A stretch of 64,000 bases of DNA from contig CM056385.1 in assembly GCA_029718625.1 (NCBI GenBank), positions 23,397,282-23,461,281 of the forward strand, given 5' to 3'. The notes beneath the pieces are model-generated. The model was given only the letters and a program-made list of their open reading frames with translations. It had not been told where the DNA came from and did no database searches. Of this stretch, positions 51,267 to 64,000 are shown piece after piece. Position 1 is the stretch's first letter. Each line of letters opens with the position of its first letter. The translations under genes were made by a program, and so were the position numbers. This stretch comes from Synaphobranchus kaupii. Its lineage: Eukaryota > Chordata > Actinopteri > Anguilliformes > Synaphobranchidae.

Positions 51267-51274
51267 AAATATCC

Positions 51275-54420
<3,146 letters not shown>

Positions 54421-56330
54421 CTATGCGGTCGTTTTCCTTGGTGGCCACGCGAGGGCGCTGTCCTTTTGGTGGATGCTTGCTCCGCCCTGTTTAGATTGTG
54501 GAGCTTCTGTTAGCGTCCACACCTGTGCGTGGTCACCTTGAGAGATATTTAAGCCTCCCGTTTCCTTCATGTGGGGCTTCAAGATTGTTTGTTTATTGTT
54601 TTGTACTGTGGTGTTTTGTTGGCTGTGAGTGATTCGTACCATTTGGGCTACTCGCCTATTTTTACGTCTCATTGCTGAGGCAGGGCTTATTTCTTGCTGG
54701 CTCTTTAGTTACTTATCTCGTAGAAGTATGGGACCGCGGATCTCTGCTCTATTTCGTCTTTGTTTGCTTTTCTCCGTATATGGAGTTTTGGGCGATTCTG
54801 TTCGGAACTATAGTTCTGTTCGCCCTTCGGTACATGTCTTCCCATAGGAAGATCGGGCGTTTCGCTTCTACTTCGTTACTTAGCTCGTAGAAGTATAGAG
54901 TAGCAGTTCTTTGTTCCGTTTTCGCCTGTGATTGGTTTTCTTACTGAGAGACCTGGCGTTTTAGCTTCTACTCATTTCCGTGTTACAGGGAGCCAGTTAG
55001 TAGCTTTGGTACGTTTCATTTGTTCATACTGAGGCAGGGCTTGTATTTTTGTTTGAGCTTGCGCTAGTCCGATAGCCGATAATTCCGGTGCAGCTGTCCT
55101 TTCGTCCTTCTTTGCCTTTCTCCGTATATGGAGTTTTGGGCGATTTTGTTCGGAACTGTAGTTCTGTTCGCCCTTCGGTACATGTCTTCCCATAGGGAGA
55201 CCGGGCGATGTTGTGGACATGTTTGCGTGTGACTGCGAGTCTCAATTTAGCCTTGGAACATTAATTATCGGTTCCTTCGCCTTGTTACATTTCCCCTTAC
55301 TGAGAGGCTAGGGCGTGTGTTTTTCTATTTAAGCTTAGTTATTTTGCTAGTAAAGTTATGGAACTGCGGTGCTCCATCGGCTCACCTGTAAAATGTTTCC
55401 CCTTCTGGGAGATCGGGCGTTTACCCCTTTATGTTCTGCATGTGACTGCGAGCTTATGGAAGTAGCCGCGGAACGTTATCTCTGTTCCTTCGCCTTCTCG
55501 TTACATTCCTCTTTACCAAGGGGCAGGGCGTTTATTCTCTACACTCGTGTTAGTCAGATAGCCGGTAATTCCGGTGCAGCTGTCCTTTCGTCCCTGTGTG
55601 CTTTTCTCCGTATGTGGAGTTTTGGGCGATTGTGTTCGGAGCTGTGCTCTGTTCGCCTTTTGGTGCATGTCTTCCTGTGAGGAGGATTGGGCGATGTTGT
55701 GGACATGTTTGTGTTTGACTACGAGTCCCTGAGAGTAGCCTTGGAACGTTAGATCCCCGTTCCTTTCGCCTCCTGGCATACTAATTCGCATTAGTTTTCA
55801 GTGTTTGTTGGTTGTGTGTTTTATTTGGGCCATTATGCTACTCGCCTGTTCTTATGCGTCTCGTTGCCGAGACAGGGCGTTTGTTATTTCCGGCTTGCTT
55901 TTAGTTACTTATCTCGTAGAAGTATGGGACCGCGGATCTCTGCTCTATTTCGTCTTTTTGTGCTTTTATCCGTATATGGAGTTTTGGGCGATTCTGTTCG
56001 GAACTGTAGTTCTGTTCGCCCTTCAGTACATGTCTTCCCATAGGGAGATCGGGCGTTTCGCTTCTACTTAGTTACTTAGCTCGTAGAAGTATAGAGTAGC
56101 AGTTCTTTGTTCCATTTTCGCCTTTGATTAGTTTTCTTGTTGTGAAACCAGGCGTTTGTGCTTCTACTCATTGGTGTGTAACAGTGAGCCGGTCTGTAGC
56201 TGTGGTGTGTGTGTGTTCCTTGTCTTGTCTCCTCCCTTAACTGCGGGGTTTCCCGCCTTAGTGGCCCTAGGGCTTAAAGAATCCCCTTGCTGCATTTGGC
56301 TCCTCCTACCTCACACGTCACGCCCCATTA
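54421..56330. repeat. Modular direct-repeat complex, unclassified (possible retroelement end)
   Basis: Two approximately 415-bp segments (54605-55020 and 55800-56215, offset about 1.19 kb) are near copies sharing CGTAGAAGTATGGGACCGCG. Inside and between them a shorter module (CCGTATATGGAGTTTTGGGC plus TTCGGAACTG and TACATGTCTTCCCATAGG) occurs four times, from about 54774, 55122, 55608 and 55970. Another (ATTCCGGTGCAGCTGTCC) occurs at about 55081 and 55566. Composition is T/G-rich and higher in GC than the surroundings. No coding motif was found. It may be an LTR-like or leader region of a retroelement. Confidence 0.7.
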
Positions 56331-56674
56331 CATTAAGGGAGAAGAGTCGCTGCGTCCAGCAAAGAAGGGAAATGATATACAGACCAATATTCGATGGATT
56401 AATTGATAGACAGCGTCTGGATCATTTTCACTGTGACAGAGACTATTTTTTTAGACAAAATTCGCTTTGATTTTGTACAAAAATTATTAGGAAGCGCAAA
56501 TAACTCCCCACAGTGTACCAGTGCTCCACAAGATTATAATCTCTCTCTCCTTCCTGGCCACAGGATCCCTCCAATGTGTAACAGATGCACTCAAAAAAAT
56601 GGATAGTTGGACAGTGGTTGCATGTAATATTATTAGCATAGGAGACTTCAACTGGTTAACCCTTTAATGGCCGC

Positions 56675-57411
56675 TCAACCGTTTGGTAGAGCACGTTTTG
56701 AGTATTGATATCTTGTTGATATCGCCGCTTCAAAAATTTCTTTAAGAGGTACACCTTCCAGGGCTGCCCATGAGGTAGCCATACTTCTGGTGGATCGGCC
56801 CTGGATATCAATAGGCGAGAGTTTAGCGCTAGCCTCATAGGCCGTGGCTATTGCCTTCACTACCCATCGGGAGAGGCTTTGAGCTGAGAGCGCTGTGCCT
56901 TTGCTCTTGCCGTAGCAGACAAAGAGTTGCCCTGTATGTCTGAATGAAGCGGTAGCTTCGACGTAGCGACGCAGCACACGCACCGGACATATCAGGTGTG
57001 CGTCCCACAGGTCCTCGCCTGGCACCATGAGCTCGTTCGGCTGGTTGATGTGAAATGCCGAAACAATTTTGGGCAGGAACAATGGATTAGGCCGCAACGT
57101 GACTCCTGAGTCAGCCAGTCTCCACCTTAGACACTCTGCGCTGATTTAACGACTGCCATCGCTAAAATAGGTGTTTGACGCTGCTCTAGAAAGGGCGTCA
57201 AAACCATCACAGTGAGCTGTTGCGCCGCCGCGCGTAGCTGCATAACTTCCGCGGACAGGTTGCCGCCCTTGCCAGCCTTGCCCTTTTTCCATGCAGGGGC
57301 CTCGGTGGCGGGAGTACCCTTACGTTTGGGCGCAACCTCTACTGCCTCTGGCGTTCTGCCCGAGGGAGGCATGTGCACAAGGCACTCATGCCTTTGAATA
57401 ATAACATGCAC
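56675..57411 (-). mobile_element. DIRS-like retrotransposon relic: gag-like piece and tyrosine recombinase piece
   Basis: The minus frame 57097-56675 reads LFLPKIVSAFHINQPNEL, CPVRVLRRYVEATASFR, LFVCYGKSKGTALSAQSLSR and RSTRSMATSWAALEGVPLKE. This is the C-terminal catalytic half of a DIRS-type tyrosine recombinase. The usual HSTR box reads RSTR, so its His is lost. The frame diverges before the segment that should carry the nucleophilic Tyr (the usual WATPxTFxRFYR). Just upstream on the same strand, 57411-57127 encodes a Lys/Ala-rich peptide (APAWKKGKAGKGGNLSAEVM) that is probably gag. Reverse transcriptase and RNase H are missing between them, so this is an internally deleted, dead copy. Confidence 0.65.
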
Positions 57412-58205
57412 TCGCAGATGATAAAACGTGTCGGTGGTCCTTACTATGCCTGTAATGTAATGTAATGTAATGTAATACTACGGTAAGCCGAGGCAGATAA
57501 CGTAGCGAATCACGCATACTTCTGCCTTATAAATAAAATAGATGTAGCACCGCGCTAAATGATTGGGAAGCCTCATTGACGTGCTGCCACAGCCAGTACA
57601 CATTTAAAGTCAATCACTGGAGCCGTAGCTCACCGATTGTACGGTAGCAGATCTCACTGGGGTACACTTTCCACCCCCAGGTACGATCACCGGAATCTCA
57701 TGCCTTAGCAAAAATAAAGAGCACTTCGCAGACGATAAAATATGGCGGCGGTCTTTTAGTAGGGAAACCCGAGGCAGCTAGTGTAACGAAGTACGCATAC
57801 TCTGTCTTACAAACCAATCGATATAGCCCCATGCTACCCGATTGGCCAGAGCTGTAGCTTGCCGCTTGTACAGTAGCAGATCTCACTGGGGTACACTTTC
57901 CACGCCCGGGTTCGATCAATAGTATCTCGTGCCTTGGTAAAGAGCACCTGCAGATGATAAAACGTGGCAGTGGTCTTTAGTAAGGGAAGTCGAGGCAGAG
58001 AGTGTAGCGAAGCACGTGAACTCTGCCTTATAAACCAATCTATATAGCACCGCGCTAGCGGATTAGGAAGCCTTACTGGTGTGCTCGCAGCAGTCAGTAC
58101 AGTCTTAGAATCAATCACTGGAGCCATAGCTCGCCGATTGTTTGGTAGTAGATCTCACTGGACTGGGGTACACTCTCCACATCCAGGTTCGATCAATGAA
58201 ATTGC
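57405..58205. repeat. Three tandem monomers beside the DIRS-like relic
   Basis: The shared blocks GCAGATGATAAAA (57414, 57728 variant, 57950) and AGATCTCACTGGGGTACACT (about 57649, 57878, 58149) recur in order, giving monomers of about 314, 222 and 255 bp. Monomer 1 has a TGTAA micro-expansion; monomer 2 lacks about 60 bp. They lie upstream of the gag-like frame in its transcription direction. On the minus strand each carries TATA-like ATTGGTTTATAAGGCAGA. On the plus strand each carries GTAGCTCACCGATTG and CCGGGTTCGATCA, which resemble Pol III boxes A and B. Confidence 0.7.
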
Positions 58206-60063
58206 AGAAAGATACAAACCTGTTCACCACATAACTTGTTTCGCTAGAGTGAACGCAGTAAATGCGGTAGCACACGTGCCTACCGCTGCAGTATCCAAGA
58301 AACGATATCCGTGCCATAGCATTGGCGAAAAAATTGAAGAGGACTTTATGGGAGGAATTACGTCACTACGCGGGGGTCATGTACGATGACAAATTCTGGT
58401 ATAAGAGTCTCGATGCATCTGGCCCCAGAAGGCCATCCATATTGATGACCCTAATGGTCTAAGGAACAAAATAGAACATAAATACAACAAAACATAAATA
58501 ATGACCATAACCTGACTATCCAAGAAGGCATACACAGAAAATCAAACGGGCTGCTGTTTCTTCACTGAGACAAAACAGGTGGTGACACTGAAAAATAACA
58601 TGTGTAGAGAAATTAATCCACAGACCAAATCTGTTCTTTATAATGTATTTTATGTCCCTGTACATCCTGAATGAATTATTGTGCCATAATAGTAATATGT
58701 TTATGTAAAGAATAATAAAATTCGACCTCATGTTTTTATTCCAGTTATTCATTTATGCAGTTTTATGACAGTGAATGCCTCTGTTAACCTTGCGTCTATG
58801 TCCAGACTACACTAAAACATACAGAAATGTAATTTAAGCCAATAAAGCAATCTATGTTTGGCTGAAAGGAAATATAGCTTTGACCTGGCTCTGAATTAAG
58901 CAAGAAAAATTTTAAAATTGGTTAAAAATATTTAAATCAGTAATTGAAGCAATTTCACTATATGGCTGCAAAGTATGGGGTCCGCTTACAATACTTAAGT
59001 GAAATCCTCACACTGGAAGATCTGACTGCCCAGAGAAGAGAGGCTGTGTTCCTACTGCAAAAAATAAACAAATTAGATTTTAAAATATAAACAAATCAGA
59101 TTAAATTTATTTTTTAAATTCAAAATACTATACTCAAACTTTCCAAACCTGCCTGAAACAAAATAAGTTCCAGAGGTATTCTGTAAATTTGGCTGGAGAA
59201 TATGTAGCTTCTTGACACAGCTTTTTTTTTAGCCGTGGGAAGGAGTGGGGGCAAGAGGGGGAGTAAGGTTAAGTTCAGCACACTGAAAAGTGAAAGAAAT
59301 AAAGAGATTTCTGTGGAAAAAAGGTACTGCAGAATATCCTTACACCCCTGGAGAGGAGGATAAAAACAAACAAATACAGGCATATTTCATTACATAAAAT
59401 AAACGGTAAATACGTAAGTACAAGGGAGGGAAATCATGGAAATTGTATGGAGATAGAATATAATTAATAGAGGGAAACAGAAGTCAAAAATATGGAGTGT
59501 GACGAGAAAAGAAGAACACAAGAGAGATAGTGCTGAATCCAAGCTTAAATATCAAAAATATTTAATTGAATCTTAATCGTAAATCGTTTCCAGAATGCAC
59601 AAAAGAAAGAAAGACAGAAAGAAAGAAAGAAGATAAATCTCTTCAATATTCAATGCAAGAAAACATTTTATGATTTTTTTTTTTGCACTGTAGAGTATCA
59701 CTTTAAGCAGGCTTCTCCAAATCAATTCAACTATACTGTCTGCCTTTAACTCAATCTCAGCAAACCAATGACACAGCAGAGAGAGTTTCATGAGGTCTAG
59801 CTATGTGAATTTTACAGCCGTATTGCACAATAAGAGCCAGTTACTTGAATGTGGTCATTGGAGTCTCTCCAACATTGCAGCACAATCTGCCCCTTTTTCA
59901 TATATGCCCTGCCTACCAATATGCCTTCAACTCCATCTGATACACATAAAATATATTACAAGATAGTATAAGATGTGTGATGGTGAAGGAGAAAATGACA
60001 AAACATGTGTATGTCATTATGCAACTCTTGCAGGCATAAAGCTATATATACAGTGTATATATA
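58206..60063. other. Unrecognised stretch
   Basis: AT-rich after 58400; a short (GAAA)n run lies near 59608-59632. The first 200 bases (GGAATTACGTCACTACGCGG) may be the outer end of the DIRS-like element. No gene was recognised. Confidence 0.4.
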
Positions 60064-60664
60064 CAGACGGGTGACAAATTCAAGGGAAAAAAAACTGCAT
60101 AAAATGTTTTAGTACGATGTTGGGCCACCACGGGCCACCAGAGCAGCTTCAATGCGCCTTGGCAGAGATTCTAGACCCTACCTCTAGTTTAGCATAGATT
60201 CCAGTCTCTGGAACTCGTGCCCTGTGGATGGGGGCATTGTCATCCTGGAAGAGACCACTCCCATCAGGATAGAAATGTTTCATCATAAAGTTGATCACTC
60301 AGAATAACTTTGTATTGATTTGTAGTGACCCTTCCCTCTAAGGCAGGGGTGTCAAACTCCAGTCCTGGAGGGCCGCAGTGTCTGCTGGTTTTTGTTGTGT
60401 TTCTGCACAAGTGATTAATTTAAGTAATTGAATGGCGAAACTAGAGTCCACACACCTTGTTCTCAAGGCCTTAATTGGCTGCTGATTGAAAGGAAACCAC
60501 AAAAACCTGCAGACACTGTGGCCCTCCAGGACTGGAGTTTGACACCCCTGCTCTAAGGGGACAAGTGGACCCAAACCATGCCAAGAAAATGCCCCCCACA
60601 GCATAACAGAGCCACTGGACCCCCTCACTGTAGGAGTTTTTTCCTTTAATTTGTCACCCATCTG
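60064..60664 (-). mobile_element. Tc1-like deletion derivative with both terminal inverted repeats
   Basis: The left terminus CAGACGGGTGACAAATTCAA and the right terminus (reverse complement CAGATGGGTGACAAATTAAA) are inverted copies, each flanked by TA, the Tc1/mariner target. On the minus strand, remnants of transposase remain: GSVMLWGAFSWHGLGPLVPL and QDDNAPIHRARVPE, followed by a scrambled C-terminus. The N-terminal half and the catalytic Glu region are missing. A hAT-like element has inserted at 60344. Confidence 0.8.
60344..60550. mobile_element. 207-bp hAT-like palindromic element nested in a Tc1-like copy
   Basis: The termini CAGGGGTGTCAAACTCCAGT and ACTGGAGTTTGACACCCCTG are exact inverted copies, extending to CCTGGAGGGCC / GGCCCTCCAGG. 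Exact 8-bp duplications CTCTAAGG flank it at 60336-60343 and 60551-60558. An 8-bp duplication with CAGGGG ends is the hAT pattern. It is short and non-coding. Confidence 0.9.
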
Positions 60665-60689
60665 TATATGTATATAGGTGTTATATAGA

Positions 60690-62610
60690 TAGCCCTCCAA
60701 AATTATTTACATCCTTGCTAAAGATGAACAAAGAAGGCTGTAACAATACAGGTTGTAGCAATACATGCTAAGTTATATGTGAATGTACGTAAATTATATT
60801 AATTTTTCATAATATACCAATTATAACAATTGCTCAGAGAAGAAGATTTTGTTTAACAGTTAATATTTTTTCCCAAAAATATATGTCACTATGCCATTAA
60901 AAATTATTTTAAGTAAAATACAACAAAGTAAATCTGCATTAACATGTTACTTTTAAGTTAATCTCAATCTTTGCAAGCTGTATTGTGGCCTCCCATTGCT
61001 TCCTGTTTCACTGGGACATAAAGGTGAGGTAACACATGTAAAATCCATGTGACATCCAGTGTGGTTGACCTTCCCAAGTCAGAAGACTGTTGCAAATTAA
61101 TAAATAAAAACATAAAGACACCACTTTCCACTATTAGGTCAATAATGAATAAGTGTAAAACCACTGGAATATTTGGGAGACAATGAAAAATTCAACTGTC
61201 ACAGCTGGAAAGCTACAAAACTTGGTTGCATATTGGGGGCACAATTTGGTCAAATAGACCAGTGGTTCCCAAACTCGGTCCTCGGGGACCACTTTGTATG
61301 CTGGTTTTCGTTCCAACCACAATTGCAATCCTGGAATTTTAACAAGATGTCAATTGTTCTTAATTAGGTGTTTGTCATATTTAGAGGGATTATTTACCCT
61401 CTTAAGCCACATTATGTTAGCAATAGCTATGCATGTCATGAATAATAAAAGTACAATATTCTCATTGTGCTATATTGCAAATAATTACAAAAAAAAAACA
61501 ACATTTTTTAACTGACCAAATTTATTTTATTTTATTAAATAAAATTAAAGACTGAGGTGAATCAATAGGCTCCTAATTGGTGAAATTGTGGATATATGGC
61601 CACTAAAACTAACCATTTGATAAGTAATGAAAAAAAGACAAAGAAAATGATAACGAGCCAAACTTGCATTGTTAATATATTTAAGAAAAACTTGATGAGG
61701 GAACTTAAAAACTCACGTTTTCAACTACCTAATTAGGAGCCAATTGATTCACCCCAGTCTTTAATTTGATCAGTTTAAAAAAATGTTACCTATTTGCAAA
61801 ACAGCCCAATAAGCACAGTAGGAACATGGGAATTTTTATTCTTTATGGCGTGCATAGCTATTTCTGACATGATGTGGCTTAAGAGGGTAAATAATCCCTC
61901 TAAACATGAAAAGCACCTAATTAAGAACAATTGACATCTTGTTACAATTCCGGGATTGCAATTGTGGTTGGAACGAAAACCAGCATACACAGTGGTCCCA
62001 GAGGACCGAGTTTGGGAACCACTGAAATAGACCATAAGAGGCCATCTCCAGTTAGAGCGGGGTGTTATGGTCAGATGAGACCAAAATGAAGCTTTTTGAT
62101 CACACACCAGCATAGGGCTTGGCATCGGAAGAAAGATGCTTATGTTGAACACAGAATCATACCCACAGTAAAGAATGGTGGTGGATCTTTCATGTTATGG
62201 AGTTGTTTTGCATCTACTTATTAAGGTCAATGAAATCATAAACTCCACCAAGTACTTAGACATTTTAACCAAAAACCTGGTTGACTCTGTCAGGAAGCTC
62301 CAACCTGGCCACAAATTGATCTTTCAACAAGGAAATTATCCTTCAAAATCACTGTATCAACTAAATACATATTTTTAACTGACCACAAAATTACTGTTTT
62401 GCCATGGCTATCTCAGTCTCCAGGTGTGAACCCTATGAAACATTTTTGGTTTTAATTGAAGAGGGCAGTACAGGCTACAGACCAAAAGATCAAAATCTTG
62501 AAAGATTCTGGATGTAGGACTAGTAAAGGATCCTCCCCAATATGTTCACCAATCTCATGAAGCACTTTAGAAGAGGACTATTATCTTTGCAAAGTGAGGG
62601 TACACAGTCG
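60690..62610 (+). mobile_element. Tc1-like transposon relic split by a younger element
   Basis: The left end near 60692 reads CCTCCAAAATTATTTACATC, a Tc1-type terminus. The transposase is recognisable before the insertion (AGKLQNLVAYWG) and after it: LWSDETKMKLFDHTPA-like at about 62065, NSTKYLDILTKNLVDSVRKL, GHKLIFQQGN (second Asp replaced by Gly in the QDN motif) and a degraded SPxxNPMKHFWF where [10 protein letters not shown] belongs. It has multiple stops and frameshifts. The segment 61260-62024 is an insertion. Confidence 0.7.
61260..62024. mobile_element. 765-bp hAT-like element with long inverted arms and 8-bp target duplication
   Basis: The termini CAGTGGTTCCCAAACTCGGT and CCGAGTTTGGGAACCACTG are inverted copies. 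The arms are long: GCTGGTTTTCGTTCCAACCA on the left recurs inverted on the right, followed by ACATCTTGTTA and CTCTAAAT-type segments. Exact 8-bp duplications AAATAGAC flank it at 61252-61259 and 62025-62032. No open frame encodes a transposase; the short frames present are arm sequence. Confidence 0.9.
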
Positions 62611-63230
62611 TGTGATAATTGGAGCAGGCTATTTCGTTAATGCCAATCGCTGCTCCTCGCATGCAGGCAGGGTGAAGAGTAGACTAGGTTTAATTTGTGT
62701 TTGTTCAAACATTAGAATGGGTGATCTAAGCAACTTTGACCACGGTATGATTGTTGGTGTAGGTTAGTAGCTATATAGTAAACCATGGGTAAGTAAAGGC
62801 ATGTGCAGTAGCTGTGTATGTATATCTTTTCACAAACATTCACAAAAATAAAATCTATTTAGACTGTCCGGCTTTGAGAAACAAAAAAATACCCCTTTCT
62901 TTAGCATACCCTTCCCCTCTAGGCTGCAAAACTACGCATCGCTTTCTCACCTCCTCTTTCCCCTTCTTTATTCGTCGCTGCCGCTATCCTCTAAAACCAA
63001 TGCAAACGCACAAACCGACCGCACAACGGTCAAAACTGAACCGTGCCATTACTAATCATCTTTAGAAAAAACAAAGTGAAATATCGTATGGACATAAAGT
63101 AGGCTATACGTTCGAGACTTGAAAGGGAAAATAAATGAGAAAGCGATGTGATATATTGTACAGACTTATATTTTCTGACAGATTTACTGGTTTAATCACA
63201 CACACATGTGGTTTATATATTGTATTCGAG
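62611..63230. other. Intergenic stretch; nothing firm
   Basis: AT-rich, with a small number of CG-containing words towards its right end. No exon was recognised. Confidence 0.4.
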
Positions 63231-63594
63231 CCTGTTTTAATTTAGTGACGCTGGGCGTATTTACACTGAAAACAGCAATATAGAGATGAGGGAGGGAGGG
63301 AGAGAGGGACGTGTGGGGCAAACGACGGACTGACATGATGACTGACTGACACACAGACTCGGAACAACGCCGGAGACATTATTTGGAATTACAGACCATT
63401 GAAAGCGGTTGTTAGCTCCCCCCTCCTCACCCCCGAATGACAGATTTGGGGGAGCTGTCGATTACAGAAATTTTCAGAGAAATAGGCTAACACAGAAGGA
63501 GCGAGCGAGAGAGAGCGAAACAGAAAACGAAGGCGGAAACGACTTGAAACGTGGGAGGAAAGAAATAGAAAAGGCAACGGTTTGGTTTTAAAAG
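63231..63594 (+). promoter_or_regulatory. Possible promoter and non-coding first exon of a gene to the right
   Basis: The composition changes here from AT-rich intergenic DNA to purine-rich sequence with more CG dinucleotides (GACGTGTGG, AACGACGGAC, AACAACGCCGGAG, GAGCGAGCGAG, AAGGCGGAAACG). A donor-like AAAAG|GTAGGA occurs at 63594/63595. This looks like a CpG-containing 5' UTR exon, as neuronal genes often have, but no ATG frame or TATA box settles it. The gene identity is unknown. Confidence 0.25.
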
Positions 63595-64000
63595 GTAGGA
63601 TGAATTCAGTACAGTTTTTCAGAGGTACAATTAATTTCTGAGGGCTGATTTTTCAGTCCTTGTTATCAATTGCTGTCAGGGTCAGGTTGACTCCCCTAAT
63701 TGCAATAGCATGTTGGCTATCCACTGAGAGGAAACGTGAGAGAAAATGTTTGTTTTTTATATTGTTATTTTTTGTTTTATTATTCTAAAGAGAAATGAAT
63801 AAGATCGGTTTTCTACAAGGAAGCGTAAGTCCGCACAAATTAGCATCTTCCTTATTTAACGGAACCAATCTAAACAGTTTAATGTTTTAGCTAGGTTTTG
63901 TTTGCGTGTTTGTGTATTCAGCCTGTAATTCCCTTCTCATTCAGTCGCCGCCGTAATGCTTTGAGAAGAGCAGAGTAAAAACGGCCGGGGGTAGGGGGTT
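63595..64000. other. Window end; nothing firm
   Basis: AT-rich, then GC-rich again in the last 60 bases (GTCGCCGCCGTAATG, ACGGCCGGGGG), possibly another part of the same promoter region. Confidence 0.3.

Noticed and set aside
57619..57700. tRNA gene in the monomers beside the DIRS-like relic
   Set aside because: The box-like motifs are present, but the T-stem does not close and no acceptor stem is seen. The sequence recurs three times in tandem as part of longer monomers.

Overview
The window is vertebrate nuclear DNA, almost certainly from a ray-finned fish. Genes are split by GT-AG introns and separated by long AT-rich stretches. (CA)n and (GA)n microsatellites are abundant. The mobile elements are of kinds typical of fish genomes: Tc1-like, hAT-like and piggyBac-like miniature elements, LINE fragments, tRNA-derived SINE-like copies and a DIRS-like recombinase relic. 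No bacterial-type operon, CRISPR array or phage is present. Paralogue assignments rest on remembered family sequences and were not searched.

Genes lie in the first third and all read rightward. Bases 1-4177 carry the 3' part of a coiled-coil gene of the TJAP1/BEGAIN (Pilt) type in six exons. Bases 8376-13289 carry a complete four-exon photoreceptor tetraspanin of the peripherin-2/ROM1 family, the best-supported gene here. It has all seven family loop cysteines, but its ancestral start codon reads ATC, five residues are missing just before a key cysteine, and it has an intron that mammalian PRPH2 lacks. Between about 20.9 and 23.3 kb are decayed exons of an MSK-type kinase (RPS6KA4/5 C-terminal kinase domain), with in-frame stops and a broken splice acceptor. 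An expanded 51-bp minisatellite starts at one of its splice donors. The trio (TJAP1/BEGAIN-like, PRPH2/ROM1, MSK) resembles gene neighbourhoods on human 6p21, 11q12-13 and 14q32, so this is probably one paralogous block from ancient genome duplication.

From about 23.5 to 63 kb I see no intact gene, only repeats. The main items are a 31-bp minisatellite (29.6 kb); a 1.8-kb 26/27-bp tandem array with higher-order structure (31.6-33.4 kb); LINE reverse-transcriptase relics (38.6-39.9 and 41.1-41.7 kb); Tc1-like relics (37.6, 39.9, 60.1 and 60.7 kb, plus one at 5.4 kb); paired SINE-like copies (47.6-48.1 kb); a 401-bp palindromic element with 8-bp target duplications (50.9 kb); a modular repeat complex (54.4-56.3 kb); and a DIRS-like relic with tandem leader monomers (56.7-58.2 kb). 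Two hAT-like palindromic elements with exact 8-bp target duplications sit inside older Tc1 copies, giving a relative insertion order. The last kilobase may hold the promoter and non-coding first exon of a gene continuing to the right.

I found no convincing new molecular system. The most interesting items are the lost start codon and loop deletion in the photoreceptor gene, the fossil kinase with a minisatellite at its splice site, the higher-order tandem arrays, and the monomer array beside the DIRS relic.
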